Positions 45,313 to 56,157 are shown, counted from the stretch's first letter. The stretch: DNA of 63,114 nucleotides from an uncultured Burkholderiaceae bacterium (GCA_937871985.1 CALMPB010000366.1:1-63114); one strand, 5' to 3'. Notes: generated from the sequence alone by a model not told the origin. Numbers and translations: made by a program.

Positions 45313-46542
45313 ATGAGACATGCAGTGCTCGCGTCGCTTGTCGCGACGTGTCCGGTGGCCATTTCGGCGCAACCGCTCACCTTCAATGCGGCGCTCCAGC
45401 ACGCGCGCGCAAATGCCCCGGTGCTTGTCGCGAAAGCGCGCAGAATGGACGCCGCGCGCGCCGCGCGCGGCGCCGCCGGTGCGCTGCCCGATCCAACGCT
45501 CGGGGTCGGTCTAGACAGTTTTCCCATTTCCGGGCCGCTGGCATTTCAGCCGAACCGGGACAATTTCACCTGGGTAAAGGTCGAGGCATCGCAGGCCATT
45601 CCCAATTTGGCGAAACGTCATGCCGAACAGGCGCGGGCAGATGCCGACATCAGGGCAGTCGAAGCCGACGCGGCGGCTAGCGCGCGCGACGTCGCGGTTT
45701 CCGCCGGTGTTGCCTGGGTCGATCTGGCCTACGCCGAACGCCGGGTCGCCGCGATCGATCAAGTCCTTCGTCGGCTGGAAGCGATCGTTCATACCACGCC
45801 CAGCGCCGTCGCTTCCGGAAGCGCGCGACCGGCCCAAACCGTGGCTGGCGACGAGGCAGTCGCAAAAATGCAGGACCGGCGCAGCGAGCTGGTTGCAGGT
45901 GTCGCCAAGGCGCGGGCGGCGCTGACGCGCTGGACCGGCGATCCTGAGCCCGAGATCGCAGGCGCGGTTCCGGACTTCCCGATCCGCGCAGCTGCTTTTG
46001 AAAGCGCGATCGACCGTCATCCAACGATCAAGATGGCCGCTGCCAGGGAAGGTCAGGCCGAGGCGGATGTGCGTGTGGCTGAGTCCAAACGCCGCGCTGA
46101 TTTCGGTGTTAACCTCGCCTATCAGCGTCGCGATCCACGCTTTGGCGATTATGTCTCGGCCGGGGTGACGATCGGCTTGCCCATCTTCACTCGCCACCGC
46201 CAGAATGCGCAGATCGCGGCAAGACAGGCCGATGCTTCGGCAGCCCTGGCCGAACAGGCAGAGCTTCGTCGGGCGCTCGCGGCCGCACTCGCCTCCGATC
46301 TTGCGGACCACATGATGCATCACGAACAATGGATGCGCGCTCGGGACACGCTTCAGCCGCTTGCCGAGAAGCGCGTGCGCCTCGAAACGGCCAGCTTCGC
46401 GGCCGGGCGCGCGAACCTGATCGACATCGTCGATGCGCACTCGGCTCTTGCCGACGCCGTTCTGACCACCCTCGACCGCGAGGCTGCCGTCTTGCGCGAC
46501 AGCGTCCGGATCAACCTCACCTACGGGGACGACAGCCAATGA
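45313..46542 (+). CDS. cusC: CusC-like outer-membrane efflux channel
   Basis: A 409-residue TolC-family protein: signal peptide ending AISAQ, then FNAALQHARANAPVLVAKAR and a long helical region. FAAGRANLIDIVDAHSALADA marks the second OEP repeat. It lacks an obvious lipobox Cys. Its stop overlaps the start of the adaptor gene (ATGA), giving the channel-adaptor-pump order of the Cus/Czc systems. The ATG at 45313 was chosen for the signal peptide. Confidence 0.88.
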   Translation: MRHAVLASLVATCPVAISAQPLTFNAALQHARANAPVLVAKARRMDAARAARGAAGALPDPTLGVGLDSFPISGPLAFQPNRDNFTWVKVEASQAIPNLAKRHAEQARADADIRAVEADAAASARDVAVSAGVAWVDLAYAERRVAAIDQVLRRLEAIVHTTPSAVASGSARPAQTVAGDEAVAKMQDRRSELVAGVAKARAALTRWTGDPEPEIAGAVPDFPIRAAAFESAIDRHPTIKMAAAREGQAEADVRVAESKRRADFGVNLAYQRRDPRFGDYVSAGVTIGLPIFTRHRQNAQIAARQADASAALAEQAELRRALAAALASDLADHMMHHEQWMRARDTLQPLAEKRVRLETASFAAGRANLIDIVDAHSALADAVLTTLDREAAVLRDSVRINLTYGDDSQ

Positions 46543-47753
46543 CACTCGATCGCACGCAGCGTGCCTGTGCCGGCGCCGCGCTTGCCGCTGTTGCCCTGAT
46601 CGCCGGCGCGTCCGGCTATTATTTTGCCGGACCGCGCCAGCCCGCGCCAGCCGATTCGGCGGCGCAAGGGGGGCGCAAGGTCCTCTATTATTATGACCCG
46701 ATGGTGCCGGGGGAGCATTACGACAGTCCGGAATCGCTCTCCTCGATGGGGATGAAGACCTTCAAGCCCAAATATGCCGACGAAGGTAGCGATGGCGCGC
46801 CGGGCATAACCGTCAATCCCAAAGCTGCGCAGAATTTGGGCGTGAGAACTGCCGTCGCAAAAGCCGGCACGCTGGCGGGCGCGCTCGACGTGACCGGCAC
46901 GATCGGCTTCAATCAACGCGACGTCGCCATCATCCAGGCGCGCGCTGCCGGATTCGTCCAGCGCGTTTACGACCGCGCGCCGGGCGACGTGATCGGCGCG
47001 GGCGCCCCGATCGCCGATCTTCTCGTTCCGGAATGGGGCGGCGCGCAAGTCGAATATGAGGCCGTGCGCCGTACCGGCGACAAGGCTTTGATCGCGGCCG
47101 CTGGTCGGCGTCTGCGGCTGATCGGCATTCCGGGCGGGAGTTCGCGCGGCCGCGGGCTGACCACGGTGCGCAGTCCGATCGGCGGCGTCATCCAAACGCT
47201 CGACGCACGGGCCGGAGTCACGCTCGCCGCCGGGCAGACGCTCGCACAGGTCAACGGCCTCGGCACGGTGTGGCTGAACGCCGCGGTGCCGGAGGTCCGA
47301 ACCAGCGATGTCAAAGTCGGGCAGTCGGCGGCCGCGGTGCTGGCGGCCTTTCCCGGCGAACGCTTCGCTGGGCGGGTCGTCGCCATCTTGCCGACCGCGC
47401 AAACCGAGAGCCGGACACTGACCGTCAGGGTCGAACTGCGCAATTCCGGAGGGCGACTCCGCCCAGGGATGTTCGCGACGGTTCATTTGGGCGGTACAGC
47501 GCAGACGGCATTGCTCGTCCCGAGCGAAGCGGTCATCCGCACCGGGAAGCGCACGCTCGTCATGCTCGCGGAACCCAAAGGACGCTATCGGCCCGCGGAA
47601 GTGCAGGTCGGGCGTGACGCGGGCGGACAGACCGAAATCCTGGCAGGGCTGCGGGAGGGGGAACGCATTGTCTCGTCCGGTCAGTTCCTGATCGATTCCG
47701 AAGCCAGCCTTACCGGCATCGATGCGCGTCCGATCGCGGGCGACGCCAAATGA
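46539..47753 (+). CDS. cusB: CusB-like periplasmic adaptor (RND membrane fusion)
   Basis: A 404-residue membrane-fusion protein with one N-terminal transmembrane helix. The [15 protein letters not shown] stretch at residues ~50-64 is the heavy-metal-binding YHS/HMBD-like motif found in CusB-type adaptors. Then follow the lipoyl/barrel-sandwich halves ([20 protein letters not shown] and [16 protein letters not shown]) and the beta-barrel. It links CusA to CusC and gathers Cu(I) or Ag(I) in the periplasm. It is coupled to both neighbours by ATGA overlaps. Confidence 0.92.
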   Translation: MTLDRTQRACAGAALAAVALIAGASGYYFAGPRQPAPADSAAQGGRKVLYYYDPMVPGEHYDSPESLSSMGMKTFKPKYADEGSDGAPGITVNPKAAQNLGVRTAVAKAGTLAGALDVTGTIGFNQRDVAIIQARAAGFVQRVYDRAPGDVIGAGAPIADLLVPEWGGAQVEYEAVRRTGDKALIAAAGRRLRLIGIPGGSSRGRGLTTVRSPIGGVIQTLDARAGVTLAAGQTLAQVNGLGTVWLNAAVPEVRTSDVKVGQSAAAVLAAFPGERFAGRVVAILPTAQTESRTLTVRVELRNSGGRLRPGMFATVHLGGTAQTALLVPSEAVIRTGKRTLVMLAEPKGRYRPAEVQVGRDAGGQTEILAGLREGERIVSSGQFLIDSEASLTGIDARPIAGDAK

Positions 47754-50700
47754 TCGCGCGTATCATCCAAGCGTCGGTAAAGGCCCGCTTCCTCGTCCTC
47801 CTGGCCGCCGCCCTGCTCATCGCCATCGGGATCGGTGCGGTCAGAACGACACCGGTCGATGCGTTGCCGGACCTGTCGGACGTCCAGGTCATCGTTCGCA
47901 CGACCTATCCCGGGCAAGCGCCGCGCATCGTCGAGGATCAGGTCACCTATCCCATCGCGACTACCATGCTGTCCGTGCCGGGCGCGCGCGTGGTGCGCGG
48001 CTACTCCTTCGAGGGCGATAGCTTCGTCTATATTCTGTTCGAGGACGGCACCGACCTCTATTGGGCGCGCAGCCGCGTGCTCGAATATCTGAGCCAGGTG
48101 CAGAACCGCTTGCCGGAAGGGGCCAAGGCATCGCTTGGCCCCGACGCGACCGGCGTCGGCTGGGTTTATGAATATGCGCTCGTCGACAGGACGGGACGGC
48201 ACGACCTCGCCGAACTGCGGAGCATTCAGGACTGGTTCCTGCGCTACGAGCTCAAGACCATTCCGGGTATCGCCGAAGTCGCGAGCATCGGCGGGATGGT
48301 CAAGCAGTATCAGGTGCTGCTCGATCCTCAGAAACTTGCCTCCTACGGGGTGACGCAGGAGCAGGTCACCGAGGCGTTGAAACGCGCCAATCAGGAGACT
48401 GGCGGCGCCGTGCTCGAAATGGCGGAAGCGGAATATATCGTTCGCGCCTCGGGCTATCTCAAGACGCTCGACGATTTCCGCAGCGTGCCTCTGAAGACCG
48501 TCGCAGGCGGCATTCCCGTCCGCCTGGGCGACGTCGCGACGATCCAGCTCGGCCCCGAGATGCGTCGCGGCGTTGCCGAGCTCAACGGCGAGGGCGAGGT
48601 TGCCGGCGGCGTCATCGTGATGCGCCAGGGCAAGAATGCCCGCGAGGTGATCGACGGCGTGCGCACCAAGCTCGCCGAGCTGAAGAAGAGCCTGCCGCCG
48701 GGTGTTGAGGTCGTCACGACCTATGATCGCTCCGGCCTGATTGACCGCGCCGTCGAAAACCTGACGAGCAAGCTGATCGAGGAGTTCATCGTCGTCGCGA
48801 TCGTGTGCGCACTGTTCCTGTGGCACGTTCGATCAGCGCTGGTCGCGATCCTGACCTTGCCGCTCGGCATCCTGTTTGCGCTGATCGTCATGCGCGTGCA
48901 GGGCGTGAACGCCAACATCATGTCGCTGAGCGGCATTGCGATCGCGATCGGCGCGATGGTCGATGGTGCGATCGTCATGATCGAGAATGCGCACAAACAT
49001 ATCGAGCATTGGGAACGCGATCGGCCGGGCGAGGAGCTGAAAGGACCTGAGCGGTGGCGCGTCATCACCGCGGCGGCGGCCGAGGTCGGCCCGGCGCTTT
49101 TCCTCAGCCTCCTGATTATCGCGCTGTCGTTCGTGCCCGTGTTTTCGCTCCAGGGGCAGGAAGGCCGCCTGTTCGCGCCGCTGGCCTTCACCAAGACCTA
49201 TGCGATGGCGGGCGCGGCGATCCTCTCGATCACGCTGATCCCCGTATTGATGGGGTTCCTCATCCGCGGCAAGATTCCGCTTGAGGAATCCAATCCGATC
49301 AACCGCTGGTTGACGCGCATCTATAGGCCGGCGCTCGACCGGGCGATGAGCCGGCCCAAACAGGTCTTGCTGATTGCGGGGCTGGTCTTCGCAACGAGCC
49401 TCTGGCCGATCAGCCAGCTCGGTGGCGAATTCATCCCGCAGATGAGCGAAGGCGATCTGCTCTACATGCCGTCGGCGCTGCCGGGTCTGTCGGCCGCCAA
49501 GGCGGCGCAGCTGCTCCAGCAGACCGATCGCCTGATCAAGACCGTCCCCGAAGTCGAGAGCGTGTTCGGCAAGGCGGGGCGCGCTGACACGGCGACCGAT
49601 CCCGCGCCGCTCGAGATGTTCGAGACCACGATCCGTTTCAAGCCGAAGACCGAGTGGCGCCCTGGCATGACGCAGGACAAGCTGATCGACGAACTCGACA
49701 AGGCCGTCAAAGTCCCCGGGCTCGCCAATTTCTGGATACCGCCGATCCGCAACCGCATCGACATGCTGTCGACCGGCATCAAGAGCCCGATCGGTATCAA
49801 GGTCGCGGGGTCGAATCTGGCCGAGATTGACCAGGTCGCGCGACGGATCGAAATAGTCGCAAAGACTGTCCCCGGGGTCAGCTCCGCGCTCGCCGAACGC
49901 CTGACTGGCGGCCGTTATATCGACGTCTTGATCGATCGCGCTGCGGCATCACGCTACGGCATGAATATCGCGGACGTGCAGTCGGTCGTGTCGGGCGCGA
50001 TCGGCGGCGAGACGATCGGCCAGACGGTCGAGGGCCTCGCGCGGTATCCGATCAGCATGCGCTACCCGCGAGAATTGCGCGACAGCCTCGACGATCTGCG
50101 CAATCTGCCGGTCGTAACCCCCTCGCTCCAGCAGATCACGCTTGGCACCGTCGCCGATATTCGTGTCAACGAAGGGCCGCCGATGCTGCGCAGCGAGAAT
50201 GGTCGGCCGGTGACGTGGATATACGTCGATGGCCGAGGGCGGGCGCTCACGGAAATCGTCGGTGACCTGCAGCGCGCAGTGGCCGCAAAGGTCAAGCTCA
50301 CGCCCGGCGTCAGTGTCACCTACACTGGCCAGTTCGAGTTCCTCCAGCGCGCGACCGAGCGGCTCAAGATCGTCGTTCCGGCGACTCTGCTTATCATCTT
50401 CCTGCTGCTCTACGCGACCTTCAGACGCCTCGATGAGGCGGCGTTGATCATGGGCACCCTCCCCTTCGCGCTCACGGGCGGACTGTGGCTGCTCTATCTG
50501 CTCGGTTACAATCAGTCGGTCGCGACCGGCGTCGGGTTCATCGCGCTGGCGGGCGTGTCGGCCGAGTTTGGCGTGGTCATGCTCATCTACCTCAAACATG
50601 CCCTTGCCGAGCGCGGACCGACACCGGACACAGAACAGATCGAGGCGGCGGTGCGCGAGGGCGCGCTCCTCAGGGTGCGACCCAAGGCGATGACGGTGGC

Positions 50701-50905
50701 AGTCATCCTGGCGGGCCTGTTTCCGCTCTTGATCGGTACCGGAGCTGGCTCCGAGGTGATGAGCCGCATCGCCGCGCCGATGATCGGCGGCATGCTGACC
50801 GCACCGCTGCTGTCGATGTTGGTCATTCCGGCCGCCTATCTGCTACTGCGACGCCGCCACGCGCGTCGCGCGGCTAGATCAACCGGAGACGTGGCGGAAT
50901 CGTGA
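47750..50905 (+). CDS. cusA: CusA/CzcA heavy-metal RND efflux pump
   Basis: A 1051-residue inner-membrane proton/metal antiporter of the HME-RND family, twelve transmembrane helices. Landmarks are [20 protein letters not shown] near the N-terminus, [20 protein letters not shown], the charged TM4 motif [19 protein letters not shown] with the Asp/Glu of proton transfer, and [20 protein letters not shown], whose Met residues favour Cu(I)/Ag(I) rather than Zn. Its start overlaps the adaptor stop. No ECF-type motif lies before the pump operon. Confidence 0.95.
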   Translation: MIARIIQASVKARFLVLLAAALLIAIGIGAVRTTPVDALPDLSDVQVIVRTTYPGQAPRIVEDQVTYPIATTMLSVPGARVVRGYSFEGDSFVYILFEDGTDLYWARSRVLEYLSQVQNRLPEGAKASLGPDATGVGWVYEYALVDRTGRHDLAELRSIQDWFLRYELKTIPGIAEVASIGGMVKQYQVLLDPQKLASYGVTQEQVTEALKRANQETGGAVLEMAEAEYIVRASGYLKTLDDFRSVPLKTVAGGIPVRLGDVATIQLGPEMRRGVAELNGEGEVAGGVIVMRQGKNAREVIDGVRTKLAELKKSLPPGVEVVTTYDRSGLIDRAVENLTSKLIEEFIVVAIVCALFLWHVRSALVAILTLPLGILFALIVMRVQGVNANIMSLSGIAIAIGAMVDGAIVMIENAHKHIEHWERDRPGEELKGPERWRVITAAAAEVGPALFLSLLIIALSFVPVFSLQGQEGRLFAPLAFTKTYAMAGAAILSITLIPVLMGFLIRGKIPLEESNPINRWLTRIYRPALDRAMSRPKQVLLIAGLVFATSLWPISQLGGEFIPQMSEGDLLYMPSALPGLSAAKAAQLLQQTDRLIKTVPEVESVFGKAGRADTATDPAPLEMFETTIRFKPKTEWRPGMTQDKLIDELDKAVKVPGLANFWIPPIRNRIDMLSTGIKSPIGIKVAGSNLAEIDQVARRIEIVAKTVPGVSSALAERLTGGRYIDVLIDRAAASRYGMNIADVQSVVSGAIGGETIGQTVEGLARYPISMRYPRELRDSLDDLRNLPVVTPSLQQITLGTVADIRVNEGPPMLRSENGRPVTWIYVDGRGRALTEIVGDLQRAVAAKVKLTPGVSVTYTGQFEFLQRATERLKIVVPATLLIIFLLLYATFRRLDEAALIMGTLPFALTGGLWLLYLLGYNQSVATGVGFIALAGVSAEFGVVMLIYLKHALAERGPTPDTEQIEAAVREGALLRVRPKAMTVAVILAGLFPLLIGTGAGSEVMSRIAAPMIGGMLTAPLLSMLVIPAAYLLLRRRHARRAARSTGDVAES

Positions 50906-51015
50906 AAGCACCGCGCCTGTTCCTTGCGCATTGGCTGCCGCCGGCGGGGATACGCCAGCCGACCACGACCGACCCGGGAGCACACGTCGAGCGTTGTCTC
51001 TGCCAACCTCGCTTT

Positions 51016-51042
51016 TCGAGGGATGAATGCCTGCGGGACGTA
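51016..51042 (+). promoter_or_regulatory. ECF-sigma-type promoter motif, SDR-SPW fusion gene
   Basis: TCGAGGG, 16 nt, CGTATTG. It ends 60 nt before the ATG at 51103. Confidence 0.6.
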
Positions 51043-51102
51043 TTGGTGAATGAGGGCGGACGAGGCGCCCATCCCGCTGGAACGACGGCGATGAGGTGAT
51101 CG

Positions 51103-53769
51103 ATGCCCACTGAACATGCCACGCCGCCTTCTGTCCATCAGCCCCGGGAACTCGTGCTGGTCACCGGCGCGAGCGGCTTCATCGGTGCGGCCGTCGTCCG
51201 CCGCCTTGGTGAGCGGTACGAAGTGGTCGGCTTGGATCGAGCTGGTCCCCCCGACCCGCCAGCGCCGGCGACTGCCGTGGACATCGATCTCGCGTCCGAG
51301 CAAGGGGTGCGCGCGGCACTCGAAACGGTGCGTGAAAAGTTTGGCAGTCGCATCGCGTCGGTCGTTCACCTCGCCGCCTATTACGACGTCACCGGCGAAC
51401 CGAACCCTCGTTACAACGAGATCACGGTCGAGGGCACCCTCCGGCTGATCGGCGCACTACAGGAATTCGAGGTCGGGCAATTCATCTTTGCCAGCACGAT
51501 GCTCGTCCACCGAGCGACCGACAGTCCTGACGAGCGCATCACTGAAGAGTCGCCGATCGACCCGAGCTGGCCCTACCCCGAATCCAAGGTGCGTACCGAA
51601 GCGATACTTCGCGAGCGTCATGGGAACATCCCGGTCGTCTTTCTGAGGATTGCCGGTGTCTATGAGGACGAAGGCCATCAACCCTTCATTGCGCAGCAGA
51701 TCGCCCGGATCTATGAGCACCGGCTGACCGCGCACCTTTATCCGGGCATGCTCTGCGCTGGTCAGTCCTTCGTCCATCTCGACGATCTGACCGACGCGAT
51801 AGCGCGGCTGGTCGACCGGAGGGGTGGGCTGCCGCCCGCGTTGCCGCTCCTCATCGGCGAGCCGGAAGCGCTTGGCTATGCAGAAGTCCAGGACATCATC
51901 GGCCGTGCGCTGCACGGGGAGCGCTGGGAGACGCTTCGGATTCCACAGCCGGTCGCCAAGGCAGGCGCCTGGGTGCAGGACAAGCTTCTGGGCGAAGACA
52001 GCGAGATCAAGCCGTGGATGGTCGAGGCGAGCAACGACCATTATGTCCTCGATATCAGCCGCGCGCGACAGCTTCTCGATTGGCAGCCAGCGCATCAACT
52101 CGGCACGGCGCTCCCGAAGATGGTGGCGGCGCTTAAGCGGGATCCCGCGGCCTGGTATGCCGCCAACAAGCTCAATCCTTCGCTGGTCGCGTGGTATGGC
52201 CAGCGGCCGGGGCCTCTGGGGGGGCATGACCATCGAGCGAAACGTGGAGGCGATGCCGCCAGCGAAGATCGGAACCCGGACAAAGCGGGTAGCCCTGATC
52301 GTCACGACCACAACATGGCTGCGGCACTCGGCGATCTTTCGATGGACGGCGACCACATGGCGGCGATGGACGCGGATGGTCGCAAGACGCGCTGGGCCCA
52401 TTACGCCAATATCGGGCTGGGCGCGTGGCTGGCGGCGAGTCCGCTCGTCTATGACGCCGCAACGAGCAACACGGTCGCGGCCTCGGTGCGCGCGGTGACG
52501 CTCGACCGTGGCCTGGCGCCAATCGAATGGCGAGCCGATCTGCTCATGGCGAGCGACATCGCAAGCGGGACGCTGTTGGTCCTGTTCGGCCTGCTTTCGC
52601 TGTCCAAGCGGACCGCCTGGTTCGGGCAATGGGCGGCGTGCTTTGTCGGAATATGGCTGCTTTTCGCGCCGTTGCTTTTCTGGAGCCCGAGCGCGGCGCA
52701 ATATCAAAACGACCTGCTCGTCGGCACACTCGCTATCGCTTTCTCCGTCCTCGTGCCGATGATGCCGGGGATGAGCATGGCGGGGATGATGGACCCCAAA
52801 TCGATCCCGCCGGGATGGACTTACGGTCCGTCCACGGGTGCGCAGCGGCTTCCGATCGCGATCCTGGGACTGATCGGACTGCTGATTTCGCGCATGCTGA
52901 CCGCCTATCAGCTCGGCCATGTTGATGGCGTCTGGGAGCCCTTCTTTTCAGGTTCACTCACCGATCCCCGCAACGGCACCGAGGAAATCATTACCTCGGA
53001 TGTCTCCAAGGCCTGGCCGATCCCCGATGCCGGACTTGGCGCGGTCAGCTACACGTTTGAAATTCTGATGGCGGTCATGGGAACGCGCGACCGCTGGCGC
53101 ACGATGCCGTGGATGGTCGCGTTCTTCGGCATCCTCGTGATCCCGTTAGGGGTCGTTTCGATCTACTTTATTATCATTCAACCGATCGTGATCGGAACAT
53201 GGAGCACGCCAGCGCTGATCGCCGGTCTCGCTATGCTGGTGATGATCCCCTTTGCGCTGGATGAGGTGATCGCCATGGGGCAGTTCCTGCAATGGGCGCG
53301 CTGCCAGGGCAAACCGCTCATCGCCACCTTCTTTCATGGCGATGCCGTCGAAAAGGGCGAGGTGGACTCCTCCGACGCACTCGCCAGTCCTGCCGCTTTC
53401 TGGAACGATGCGACCCGCGGCATCACGCTGCCGTGGCAATTGGCGGCGAGCATGGCTCTGGGCGCGTCGCTGATGCTGACGCGCCTCACCTTCGGCACGA
53501 TCGGGGCGATGGCCAACAGCGATCACGTCGCTGGCGCGTTGGTCATTACGATATCGATCATTGCGACCGCGGAGGTGGCGCGCGCACTCCGCTTTCTCAA
53601 CATTGTCGTCGGCGTCTGGATCGTTTCCGCGCCGCTGTTTCTGACCGGGGCAAGCTTTGCGGCGACGCTGAGCGGCATAGCGATCGGGTTCGTGATCATC
53701 GCGCTGAACCTTCAGCGCGGCAAACGCAGCAGCGAGCATTACGCCGGCTGGGACAGGTACATTGTTTGA
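51103..53769 (+). CDS. SDR dehydratase fused to SPW/VKOR-like membrane domains
   Basis: An 888-residue fusion. Residues 1-350 are an extended SDR (NAD-dependent epimerase/dehydratase) with LVTGASGFIGAA (NAD loop) and the catalytic set S131/Y158/K162 (STM, YPESK). A His/Asp/Met-rich linker (~370-425) leads to SPW-repeat membrane segments (WAHYANIGLGAWLAASPL). A VKOR-like four-helix region follows (~580-735), in which the usual redox Cys are missing; only Cys219, 513 and 734 exist. A second SPW repeat (LNIVVGVWIVSAPLFL) ends it. Stand-alone relatives suggest membrane-lipid or cofactor chemistry, but the role is unknown. It is preceded by an ECF-type motif. Confidence 0.75.
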   Translation: MPTEHATPPSVHQPRELVLVTGASGFIGAAVVRRLGERYEVVGLDRAGPPDPPAPATAVDIDLASEQGVRAALETVREKFGSRIASVVHLAAYYDVTGEPNPRYNEITVEGTLRLIGALQEFEVGQFIFASTMLVHRATDSPDERITEESPIDPSWPYPESKVRTEAILRERHGNIPVVFLRIAGVYEDEGHQPFIAQQIARIYEHRLTAHLYPGMLCAGQSFVHLDDLTDAIARLVDRRGGLPPALPLLIGEPEALGYAEVQDIIGRALHGERWETLRIPQPVAKAGAWVQDKLLGEDSEIKPWMVEASNDHYVLDISRARQLLDWQPAHQLGTALPKMVAALKRDPAAWYAANKLNPSLVAWYGQRPGPLGGHDHRAKRGGDAASEDRNPDKAGSPDRHDHNMAAALGDLSMDGDHMAAMDADGRKTRWAHYANIGLGAWLAASPLVYDAATSNTVAASVRAVTLDRGLAPIEWRADLLMASDIASGTLLVLFGLLSLSKRTAWFGQWAACFVGIWLLFAPLLFWSPSAAQYQNDLLVGTLAIAFSVLVPMMPGMSMAGMMDPKSIPPGWTYGPSTGAQRLPIAILGLIGLLISRMLTAYQLGHVDGVWEPFFSGSLTDPRNGTEEIITSDVSKAWPIPDAGLGAVSYTFEILMAVMGTRDRWRTMPWMVAFFGILVIPLGVVSIYFIIIQPIVIGTWSTPALIAGLAMLVMIPFALDEVIAMGQFLQWARCQGKPLIATFFHGDAVEKGEVDSSDALASPAAFWNDATRGITLPWQLAASMALGASLMLTRLTFGTIGAMANSDHVAGALVITISIIATAEVARALRFLNIVVGVWIVSAPLFLTGASFAATLSGIAIGFVIIALNLQRGKRSSEHYAGWDRYIV

Positions 53770-53823
53770 CCCGGTTCGCATCACGGTCCGGATGATTGTC
53801 GCCGCCCATGTGAGGCGGTTTTG

Positions 53824-54024
53824 ATGAGGAACCGGCCCTCGCTGCCCGAATGGGTGTGGGCCGCGGTGAACGTCGTGTTTGTGATCATCGCCGGCCTCTT
53901 GTTCTTCTCGATCGACGACCCCGTACTGGGTACGCTCGCGTTAGCTGCTACGCTGATCGCCGGCGAATTGACCGCCCGTCTTGCATCACATTGGGTCAGG
54001 CAGCGCACTGAGGATGATCGCTGA
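53824..54024 (+). CDS. Small membrane protein, unknown
   Basis: A 66-residue protein with two predicted transmembrane helices (AVNVVFVIIAGLLFF and GTLALAATLIAGEL) and charged ends. It starts 54 nt after the SDR-SPW fusion and may be part of that operon. No family recognised. Confidence 0.55.
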   Translation: MRNRPSLPEWVWAAVNVVFVIIAGLLFFSIDDPVLGTLALAATLIAGELTARLASHWVRQRTEDDR

Positions 54025-54071
54025 CGTGCATGGGGACAGCCGGCGTGGGTTAACGGCGAGAATAGCGGAGC

Positions 54072-56102
54072 CTATTCGGCCGGCGAGAAATTTGACGGGC
54101 GCACGCCCTTGCGCCGATTGCTGGCGAAACCGGCGATGATCGCGATCAGCATCAGCAGCTGCGCCGCCACCGACTGCCTGGTCGGAAAGAGGCCCAGCAT
54201 GGAGAACCGAGGCACATTCGCAAGCGGCGAGATGTCGAAGATGCCTGCCTCCTGGAGTGCTGCAACGCCCTTGCCCGCGAGAATGACCGTCAGTGCTGCC
54301 ATCAGCCATGCACTGTAGCGAAAGAACTGTGCGATCGGCAGCGTTCTGCTGTAGCGAAGCATGGCCCAGGCGATCACCGCGAGCAGCAGCACGGCCGACC
54401 CTGCGCCAGCGAGCAGCACGGGCCCGTTGCCCTGCGTCCAGAGTGCGGCGTAGAACAATATCGTCTCGAAAACCTCGCGATAGACAACCACGAAGGCTAG
54501 TCCGAACAGGAACCAACCGGATCCACCTGTGAGCGCCCGCGCCATCTTCTCCCGGATATAGCGTTGCCACTGATCGGCTTGCGCCTTGCCGTGCATCCAT
54601 ATCCCGACGGACAGCAGAACGATCGCCGCGAGCAGTGATCCGAACCCTTCCGTCAGCTCGCGGCTCGCGCCGCTGATCCCGATCGCATAGGTGGCGACCG
54701 CCCAGGTAATCCCGCCCGCGAGGAGTGCGCCGATCCACCCGCCATGAACATAGCGTAGCGCATCACCACGCTCGGCCTTGCGAAGGAAGGCGATCATGGC
54801 GACGACGATGAGCAGCGCTTCCAGCCCTTCGCGTAGCAGGATCGTAAAAGCACCCACGAAAGTGGAGGCCCTTGTTGCCGTATCGGGCGCGAGCGCGGCT
54901 TCCGCTTCGTCGAAAAGCCCGTCGAGCACCGTTACCTTTTCGGCGAGATCATCGGGCGCGGCGCCGCGATCAATCGCAGCGCGATACTCGCCCATCTTGC
55001 TTTCGATACGACCCATGACCGTCGCGTCGCGGGCGGTGAGTGTCGGTTCGATCGGCTCGAACCCGTCAAGATAGGCGGACAGTGCCAGCTTTTTCGCCGT
55101 ACGCCAGTCGCCACGCCGGGCAGCGGCGACGCTTTCGCCTAGCTTGGTCCGCGCTACCGCCAGCGAGCCAGGAGCCTGTTGCATGACCTGGTCGGGCTGA
55201 CGGCGCAGAAACGCGAGCACCGCATCTGCCTTGGCCTCGCCAATAGCCGCTCCAAGGGCGGCTGGGGTGATCGTGGCTAAAGTTTTAAGATCCGGAATGC
55301 GCTGGCGAAGCGCCGCGTCCGCCCTCCACAGCCGTTCCCCTTTACGCGCCTGTGCGTCGCTGAACGCAAAGCTTCCGGCGCGGAACGCGACCGCCCAACG
55401 CTCATCAGTTGGCAGATCGGCGAAGCTCTGCATCGCGGTTCCATCGATCCCCTGTGTGACCGCTTGGTAGAGCGCGAACACGCTGCGCTGGCGCGCGCGT
55501 GCCGCATCAGTAAACGCGATTGGAGGGGTTGAGAGCTTGGCCGCGTCAGGGCCATGCCCGTTGCCTGTCATCCCGTGGCAGGCCGAGCAGGTTTGTTTGA
55601 ACAAGGCTGCTCCCCCGGCGATGTTCGGGATCTTGTCGGGCGCAAGCGGCACCGGATAGGCGACAAGCAGATCGGCCGCAAGACGGTGAGCGAGCGTTGT
55701 AACGCCTCCCGGCGCGCTCTTTCGGGCAATCATAGCTTGGAGGTTGGCGGCCCCTTCGATGAGCGCCTTGCGCTCTGCCATAGCCGGCAGATTGCGGAGA
55801 CGACCCGAAACCGAGGCTGCGAACTCGGTCATCTCGGCATATTCGGACGCATTCTTAATGCGGCCGTGCTCGACCGCGCCGCTGTAGTCGACCGCCACAT
55901 AGTCAAGCAGCCGCCATGCGGTTTGCACCTCATCGTGGTCGGCTGTATGGGCCGCGTGAAGAGCTTCAGGTATCGCGACGAGGAAGAGCAATGCGATTAG
56001 TGTCTGACGCAGGGACCGCAGTAAGAAACCGGACGTCCCGATCGCGCCGGAAGGCGCGAAATAGGCAGCCGCACCGTGTGCGCCGATAGTCAGTTCGGTC
56101 AT
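54072..56102 (-). CDS. Cytochrome c-FTR1 fusion, high-affinity iron permease
   Basis: A 676-residue fusion. A signal-anchor-like N-terminus (~28-52) and a helical stretch lead into a cytochrome c domain (CSACH at 172-176). A helical linker follows, then an FTR1/EfeU-type permease with seven transmembrane helices and the two iron-binding motifs REGLE (425-429) and REVFE (543-547). These oxidise-and-permeate systems take up Fe(II) after oxidation. The linked cytochrome probably accepts the electrons. It is on the minus strand and alone; a Fur-like palindrome lies about 40 nt upstream. Confidence 0.9.
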   Translation of the reverse strand: MTELTIGAHGAAAYFAPSGAIGTSGFLLRSLRQTLIALLFLVAIPEALHAAHTADHDEVQTAWRLLDYVAVDYSGAVEHGRIKNASEYAEMTEFAASVSGRLRNLPAMAERKALIEGAANLQAMIARKSAPGGVTTLAHRLAADLLVAYPVPLAPDKIPNIAGGAALFKQTCSACHGMTGNGHGPDAAKLSTPPIAFTDAARARQRSVFALYQAVTQGIDGTAMQSFADLPTDERWAVAFRAGSFAFSDAQARKGERLWRADAALRQRIPDLKTLATITPAALGAAIGEAKADAVLAFLRRQPDQVMQQAPGSLAVARTKLGESVAAARRGDWRTAKKLALSAYLDGFEPIEPTLTARDATVMGRIESKMGEYRAAIDRGAAPDDLAEKVTVLDGLFDEAEAALAPDTATRASTFVGAFTILLREGLEALLIVVAMIAFLRKAERGDALRYVHGGWIGALLAGGITWAVATYAIGISGASRELTEGFGSLLAAIVLLSVGIWMHGKAQADQWQRYIREKMARALTGGSGWFLFGLAFVVVYREVFETILFYAALWTQGNGPVLLAGAGSAVLLLAVIAWAMLRYSRTLPIAQFFRYSAWLMAALTVILAGKGVAALQEAGIFDISPLANVPRFSMLGLFPTRQSVAAQLLMLIAIIAGFASNRRKGVRPSNFSPAE

Positions 56103-56142
56103 CTCGCCTCGTACATTTGCCGCATTAACAAAAAATATTGAT

Positions 56143-56157
56143 TGCGATCAACTCGCA
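56143..56157 (-). promoter_or_regulatory. Candidate Fur-box palindrome, iron permease gene
   Basis: TGCGA-TCAAC-TCGCA, a perfect 5-bp inverted repeat with a 5-nt centre, in a TTGCGA...TCGCATT context like alphaproteobacterial Fur sites. It lies 41-55 nt before the start of the cytochrome c-FTR1 gene. Confidence 0.45.

Noticed and set aside
51103..53769. Reading the SDR-SPW fusion as two genes joined by a sequencing error.
   Set aside because: The frame is continuous through a His/Asp/Met-rich linker with no homopolymer, and the promoter motif lies only upstream of the SDR part.
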